From the NCBI GenBank assembly GCA_017459945.1, contig JAFUBZ010000021.1, forward strand, positions 62,001 through 126,000: a stretch of 64,000 nt of DNA. Reading direction: 5' to 3'. The stretch comes from Eubacterium sp. (GTDB lineage Bacteria; Bacillota; Clostridia; Lachnospirales; Lachnospiraceae). The position numbers and the translations under genes were made by a program. Of the stretch, positions 60,147-64,000 are shown piece by piece (position 1 is the stretch's first letter; each line of letters opens with the position of its first letter). The notes under the pieces were generated by a model. The model searched no databases. It was not told the DNA's origin and saw only the letters and a program-made list of their open reading frames with translations.

Positions 60147-61422
60147 CCTGCCCCTCTCCTTTCCGGCATTTCTCCAATGCCTGTTCAAAATCATGAATCA
60201 GATCTCCGATGTCCTCAAGCCCCACACTGACCCGGATCAGATCTTCATAAACCCCTGCTGCCTTTTTTTTCGCTGCAGATGCATGTGAAAAAATCGTCGA
60301 TGACGGATGTACGACCAGCGTCTTGCTGTCTCCGACATTCGACAGATTCAGCGCATACTGCAGATGATTGATCACCGAAAACGCCTTTTCCTTTGAACCT
60401 GTCCGGAATGTCAGGATTCCGCCGGCAAGCCCATTGTCAAACTGACGCTCCACCAGCTCCTTCCAGGGGCTTTTTGGCAGCCCCGGATAGTGAACGTCAA
60501 AAGCCCCCCGCATCTCCATGAGCGCCTCTGCCAGACGGCTGGCATTGTAGCAGATCTTCTTCATCCGCAGCCCCAGCGTCTCCAGCCCGGCATTGTTCAG
60601 CCATGCATGCATTGGCGCCAGACATGGACCGGTGTCACGCCAGATCGTATTTTTTAATCTTGCCGAAAAAGCACCTTTTTTATATTTTTGATATTCGCCC
60701 ATCACAGCGTATTTCTCATCGCTCCAGTCAAAGCTGCCGCCGTCTATGATGACCCCGCTGATCGCGCTCCCGTTTCCGTTGATATACTTCGACGCAGAAT
60801 GGATGACAATATCCGCGCCAAGGGACAGCGGTCTGATGAGAACCGGTGTCGCAGTCGTATTGTCTACGATGAACGGCAGTCCCAGCCGATGCGCACAATC
60901 CGCTATTTCCCGAATGTCAATGACATTCAGCTTTGGGTTCCCGATCGTCTCCGCAAAAACCGCCTTCGTGTGCTGCGTCACCGCCGCTTCGACATTTTCC
61001 GGTGTAAACGGATCCACATAGACAGCGTGAATCCCAAATGCTTCCAGATCCCGGAACAGATCAATCGTCCCGCCGTATAAGCCCGTAGGCAGGATGATCT
61101 CATCTCCGCTCCTGAAAATCGTCAGAACCGTGCTGGTAATCGCTGCAGATCCGGACGCAGTAGCCGTGGCAAACATACCACCCTCTGCCCGCCGGATCCG
61201 TTCCTCAAAGCTATTGACGGTCGGATTGCCGATCCTTGAATAGGCAAATCCCGCCGCCCGGTTCGCAAAGATGGCTTCCAGCTCTTCTGCTGTCCGATGG
61301 GCAAACGCGCTGTTTTGAAACAGCGGCATACAGGTCGCCCCCAGATGTCCGGCCGGATCATATGCCTCATGAAGCATCACCGTACTGATATCCGGTTGTA
61401 TCTTCTTTTCTCCCATAGTCAT
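60130..61422 (-). CDS. metY: O-acetylhomoserine sulfhydrylase, copy 2 (thiocarboxylate-linked MetY)
   Basis: 430 residues from ATG 61420-61422, overlapping the cysN stop (ATGA). PLP enzyme of the MetY group: VMLHEAYDPAGHLGATCMPLFQNSAF, VIHSASKYINGNGSAISGVI with the PLP Lys, AGGILTFRTGS. Differs clearly from copy 1 at 15955. In Wolinella succinogenes the corresponding MetY takes sulfur from a protein thiocarboxylate (HcyS); the same neighbours here suggest the same chemistry, giving homocysteine. Confidence 0.9.
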   Translation of the reverse strand: MTMGEKKIQPDISTVMLHEAYDPAGHLGATCMPLFQNSAFAHRTAEELEAIFANRAAGFAYSRIGNPTVNSFEERIRRAEGGMFATATASGSAAITSTVLTIFRSGDEIILPTGLYGGTIDLFRDLEAFGIHAVYVDPFTPENVEAAVTQHTKAVFAETIGNPKLNVIDIREIADCAHRLGLPFIVDNTTATPVLIRPLSLGADIVIHSASKYINGNGSAISGVIIDGGSFDWSDEKYAVMGEYQKYKKGAFSARLKNTIWRDTGPCLAPMHAWLNNAGLETLGLRMKKICYNASRLAEALMEMRGAFDVHYPGLPKSPWKELVERQFDNGLAGGILTFRTGSKEKAFSVINHLQYALNLSNVGDSKTLVVHPSSTIFSHASAAKKKAAGVYEDLIRVSVGLEDIGDLIHDFEQALEKCRKGEGQDGSGL

Positions 61423-63107
61423 ACCACCCAGTTGTTGCTGTTAAAGATAATCCTTCGGAATGTCTCAAAAGACATCCACTTTTCAAGAACCTGCTGCTTA
61501 TTCTTTGTCTGTACTTCTTCTAAAAAGAGCTGCAGATCATCCGCAGAGGAAAGCGCAATGGAAAAGCCGCTTTCGTTTACCACCGGAAGGCCTGCGTAAC
61601 GATAATCCGAAAACCGCTTTAACGCCTCCACCTTTCCGTCCCTGATCTCAATCGCCACGCCGGAAGGAATGGCCAGAATATCAAAGTACGGCGGATACTT
61701 ATAGCTTTCACCTGAAAGCGTGAACTGATCTCCGACATGAAATACCGGCAGCGTTGCGGAAAGATTCTCGACATTCAAACGGTCTTCATAATAAAAATAT
61801 TCATCAAACAGGGAGATTCCTGCCTCCAGATCTCCGTCTGTGACACGGGCCGTCGTCTGTTCTTCACATTCCGTCACTTCATTGATCACCCCGCAGGCAG
61901 ATGTCATATTGCTGATCCGGTCAATCAGGATCAGTTCTCCGAGCACCTTATGCTCACTGAACCGGTCCGCCGGAATTTCCGCGTCCAGTACGACAAAACA
62001 TCTCGCGATTTCGTTTTTCGTAATGCTTTCTGCCGGAATATGTTCTCCGGTATTGATATCTGTCCGGTACAATATCTCCCGGATGCGGCCGCCGATCCGC
62101 CGGGTGCCCAGTTTGATGATAAACTCCTTTCCGGGGACCAATGCAGTGTCATCCATCCACAAAAGCGTCGTATAAAACGCCTTGACCGGTTTGATGTGTG
62201 TGCCCTTTTGCAGGACGCAGCCGCGCGAGACATCTACTTCCCGGTCCAGACGGACTGTAACCGGCCATCCTGCCCGGGCAAACGAAACGCTTTTGTCACC
62301 GTTGAGGATCTCGATAACATTCGCCTTCTCCCCGCCGGGAAGAATCGTCAGTTCATCTCCGATCTGAACGGAACCGGCCGCAATCTGTCCCTGAAATCCC
62401 CGGAAGGTGTGATCCGGACGGCAGACACGCTGTATGGGCAGATAAAAGCCTTCCTCTGATTCAGCCAAGGCAGTATCCACCTCTTCTAAAAAGGTCAGCA
62501 GCGGTTCTCCCTCATACCATGACATATTCGGCGACTTTGTTGTAATATTGTCGCCCTTTGTCGCGGAGACCGGAATCAGGTGGGTGTTTTGAAGCCTTAA
62601 TTCACTCGCAAGAGCATTTACCTGGCGTTCGATTTCCAGATAGCGCGTCTGGCTGTACCCGACCAGATCCATCTTGTTAATGGCAAATACAAAATGTCGG
62701 ATCCCCATCATCTCACAGATTCTCGCATGACGCCTTGTCTGTATAAGCACGCCCTTTTCGGCATCCACCAGAATGACCGCCAGTTCCGCAAAGGATGCGC
62801 CGACTGCCATATTTCTCGTATATTCTTCATGTCCCGGTGTGTCAGCCACGATAAAAGAACGTTTCTGTGTTGTAAAATAACGATATGCCACATCGATCGT
62901 AATGCCCTGCTCGCGCTCTGCCATCAATCCGTCCAGAAGCAGGGAATAATCGATCTCGCCACCTGCGGATCCCACCTTTGAGTCCAGTAAGAGCGTCTCC
63001 TCCTGATCCGCAAACAGGAGCTTCGCGTCATATAAAATATGTCCGATCAGAGTCGATTTGCCGTCATCCACACTGCCGCATGTAATAAATTTTAAGAGAC
63101 TGTTCAA
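61419..63107 (-). CDS. cysN: Sulfate adenylyltransferase subunit 1 (GTPase) CysN, with extra C-terminal domain
   Basis: 562 residues, ~90 more than standalone CysN (about 470). EF-Tu-like GTPase: G1 GSVDDGKSTL, DTPGHEEYTRNMAVGAS, NKMDLVG; beta-barrel domains follow. The C-terminal ~110 residues (LSGESYKYPPYFDILAIPSG, ALSSADDLQLFLEEVQTKNK) are not APS kinase (no P-loop) and I do not recognise them. GTP hydrolysis drives APS formation by CysD. Overlaps metY by 4 bases; 31 bases after cysD. Confidence 0.92.
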   Translation of the reverse strand: MNSLLKFITCGSVDDGKSTLIGHILYDAKLLFADQEETLLLDSKVGSAGGEIDYSLLLDGLMAEREQGITIDVAYRYFTTQKRSFIVADTPGHEEYTRNMAVGASFAELAVILVDAEKGVLIQTRRHARICEMMGIRHFVFAINKMDLVGYSQTRYLEIERQVNALASELRLQNTHLIPVSATKGDNITTKSPNMSWYEGEPLLTFLEEVDTALAESEEGFYLPIQRVCRPDHTFRGFQGQIAAGSVQIGDELTILPGGEKANVIEILNGDKSVSFARAGWPVTVRLDREVDVSRGCVLQKGTHIKPVKAFYTTLLWMDDTALVPGKEFIIKLGTRRIGGRIREILYRTDINTGEHIPAESITKNEIARCFVVLDAEIPADRFSEHKVLGELILIDRISNMTSACGVINEVTECEEQTTARVTDGDLEAGISLFDEYFYYEDRLNVENLSATLPVFHVGDQFTLSGESYKYPPYFDILAIPSGVAIEIRDGKVEALKRFSDYRYAGLPVVNESGFSIALSSADDLQLFLEEVQTKNKQQVLEKWMSFETFRRIIFNSNNWVV

Positions 63108-63138
63108 TCTTTATTCCTCCATATACGCACTATTTACA

Positions 63139-64000
63139 CTAAAAATAGCCTTCCCGTTTTCTTTTCTCCATGCTCGCCGAACCGCCGTCTTTGTCGATCA
63201 CTCTGCTGGTCCGTTCTGATTCAACAGAAGCCAGTGTCTCCTCTATCACTTCATCTATGGTTGTCGCTGTTGATTCGACACCTCCGGACAGCGGATAACA
63301 GCCAAGCGTCCGGAACCGGACCATCTTCTCTGCGGGCGTCTCACCTGGCTCGAGACGCATCCGTTCATCATCCACAAGGATCAGGTTCCCGTCCCGTTCT
63401 ACAACGGGGCGTTTTGCCGCAAAATACAGCGGAACGATCGGAATATTTTCCTGTCTGATATATTGCCAGATATCCGTTTCTGTCCAGTTGGACAGAGGAA
63501 ATACCCGGATGGACTCTCCCTTATGAATTTCCGTATTGTACAGGTTCCACATCTCAGGGCGCTGGTTCTTCGGATCCCATGCCTGCTCGGTATTGCGGAA
63601 AGAAAAGATCCGCTCCTTCGCTCTGCTTTTCTCCTCATCCCGGCGTCCGCCTCCAAACGCTGCCGTAAACCCGTATTTGGCAAGCGCCTGCTTTAACGCC
63701 TGCGTCTTCATAATATCCGTATAAGCCGAACCGTGATCAAAAGGATTGATCCCCTGTCTGACGCCATCCTCATTGATGTATTCGAGCATCTCGATTCCCA
63801 GTTCCTTAGCCCGACGATCCCGGAATTCGATCATTTCCCGGAATTTCCATGTCGTATTAACATGAAGAAACGGGAAAGGCGGTTTTTCCGGATAAAATGC
63901 TTTCATGGCCAGATGCAGCATGACAGAGGAATCCTTGCCGATCGAATACAGCATGACCGGCTTTTCACATTCCGCGGCCACTTCCCGCATAATGTAGATC
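63139..64000 (-). CDS. cysD: Sulfate adenylyltransferase subunit 2 CysD (5' end beyond window)
   Basis: At least 287 residues; the frame is open at the right edge. The visible first Met (63990) follows IYI, and relatives have about 15 more residues upstream, so the true start lies outside. PP-loop [37 protein letters not shown], and the end [11 protein letters not shown] (the usual CysD C-terminus). Forms APS from sulfate and ATP with CysN. First visible gene of the sulfur operon; promoter not in the window. Confidence 0.95.
   Translation of the reverse strand, partial: IYIMREVAAECEKPVMLYSIGKDSSVMLHLAMKAFYPEKPPFPFLHVNTTWKFREMIEFRDRRAKELGIEMLEYINEDGVRQGINPFDHGSAYTDIMKTQALKQALAKYGFTAAFGGGRRDEEKSRAKERIFSFRNTEQAWDPKNQRPEMWNLYNTEIHKGESIRVFPLSNWTETDIWQYIRQENIPIVPLYFAAKRPVVERDGNLILVDDERMRLEPGETPAEKMVRFRTLGCYPLSGGVESTATTIDEVIEETLASVESERTSRVIDKDGGSASMEKRKREGYF

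Noticed and set aside
61419-63107. CysNC fusion with APS kinase
   Set aside because: The C-terminal part has no P-loop (GxxGxGKS/T); the only GTP motif is in the N-terminal EF-Tu-like domain.
1-64000. CRISPR array, rRNA, tRNA or intact insertion sequence
   Set aside because: No regularly spaced repeats, no tRNA-like or rRNA-like stretch and no transposase frame were seen on reading the window; small tRNAs could still be missed by eye.

Overview
The window looks like a chromosomal segment of an anaerobic Gram-positive Firmicute, most likely a gut Lachnospiraceae (Clostridia). That placement is inference from gene content: a Firmicutes-style Tad/Flp pilus operon, a glmS ribozyme, a BirA with an HTH domain and matching operators, Rrf2/LysR control of sulfur genes, butyrate/acetate-type CoA transferase, and no outer-membrane genes. 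No rRNA, tRNA, CRISPR array or intact insertion sequence was found.

Layout. 1-1440: biotin operon bioB-bioY (bioY runs off the left edge) behind a perfect-looking BirA operator. 1489-3788: MATE exporter convergent with a LysR regulator. 3909-9326: catabolic-looking island with a sodium:solute symporter, two tiny membrane proteins missed by size cut-offs, two uroporphyrinogen-decarboxylase-fold methyltransferase-like proteins and a second LysR paralogous to the first. 9345-14280: three-gene unit encoding a TIR-Sel1 protein, a membrane nSTAND-like NTPase and a two-TM/RCK/RyR channel-like protein whose frame is split by an in-frame TAA; this is the best candidate for an unusual (defence/nucleotide signalling) system. 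14327-20096: cysteine/Fe-S region with two Rrf2 regulators, cysK, an O-acetylhomoserine sulfhydrylase, NifU/NifS and MOSC, sharing an ACCTATTGACA-type promoter-operator. 20152-22079: arginase-fold, histidine phosphatase and CYTH genes. 22186-27219: amino-sugar region glmM, nagB, a hexapeptide protein and glmS, with a glmS ribozyme placed AFTER glmS and in front of the other three genes.

27375-38359: an unrecognised protein, then a long minus-strand housekeeping run in transcription order pgi, nfeD, SPFH, argF, birA, DUF6145-like, coaX, dusB, rhodanese-TtcA, greA, lysS. 38530-40643: murG and a HIT protein separated by two large three-way-junction palindromic elements in opposite orientation. 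40745-50031: an eleven-gene Tad pilus operon including a 58-residue Flp pilin. 50344-52860: a large exported protein. 53102-54460: a two-subunit CoA transferase followed by a nested palindrome. 54676-57463: zinc-ribbon protein, ECF S component, LysR. 57486-64000: cysD-cysN-metY-sulfite reductase-TusA-HcyS-HcyF-HcyD, an assimilatory sulfate to homocysteine route using a protein thiocarboxylate carrier (the carrier ends Gly-Gly-Gly-Arg and would need trimming by the adjacent JAMM peptidase). cysD runs off the right edge.

Functionally the window joins two sulfur-assimilation modules (free sulfide: cysK/metY; protein-bound sulfur: Hcy cluster), a self-contained BirA regulatory loop (birA at 33.6-34.6 kb, operator at 1.4 kb), and amino-sugar flux control (ribozyme). 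All functional statements rest on reading motifs by eye; no database search was run.
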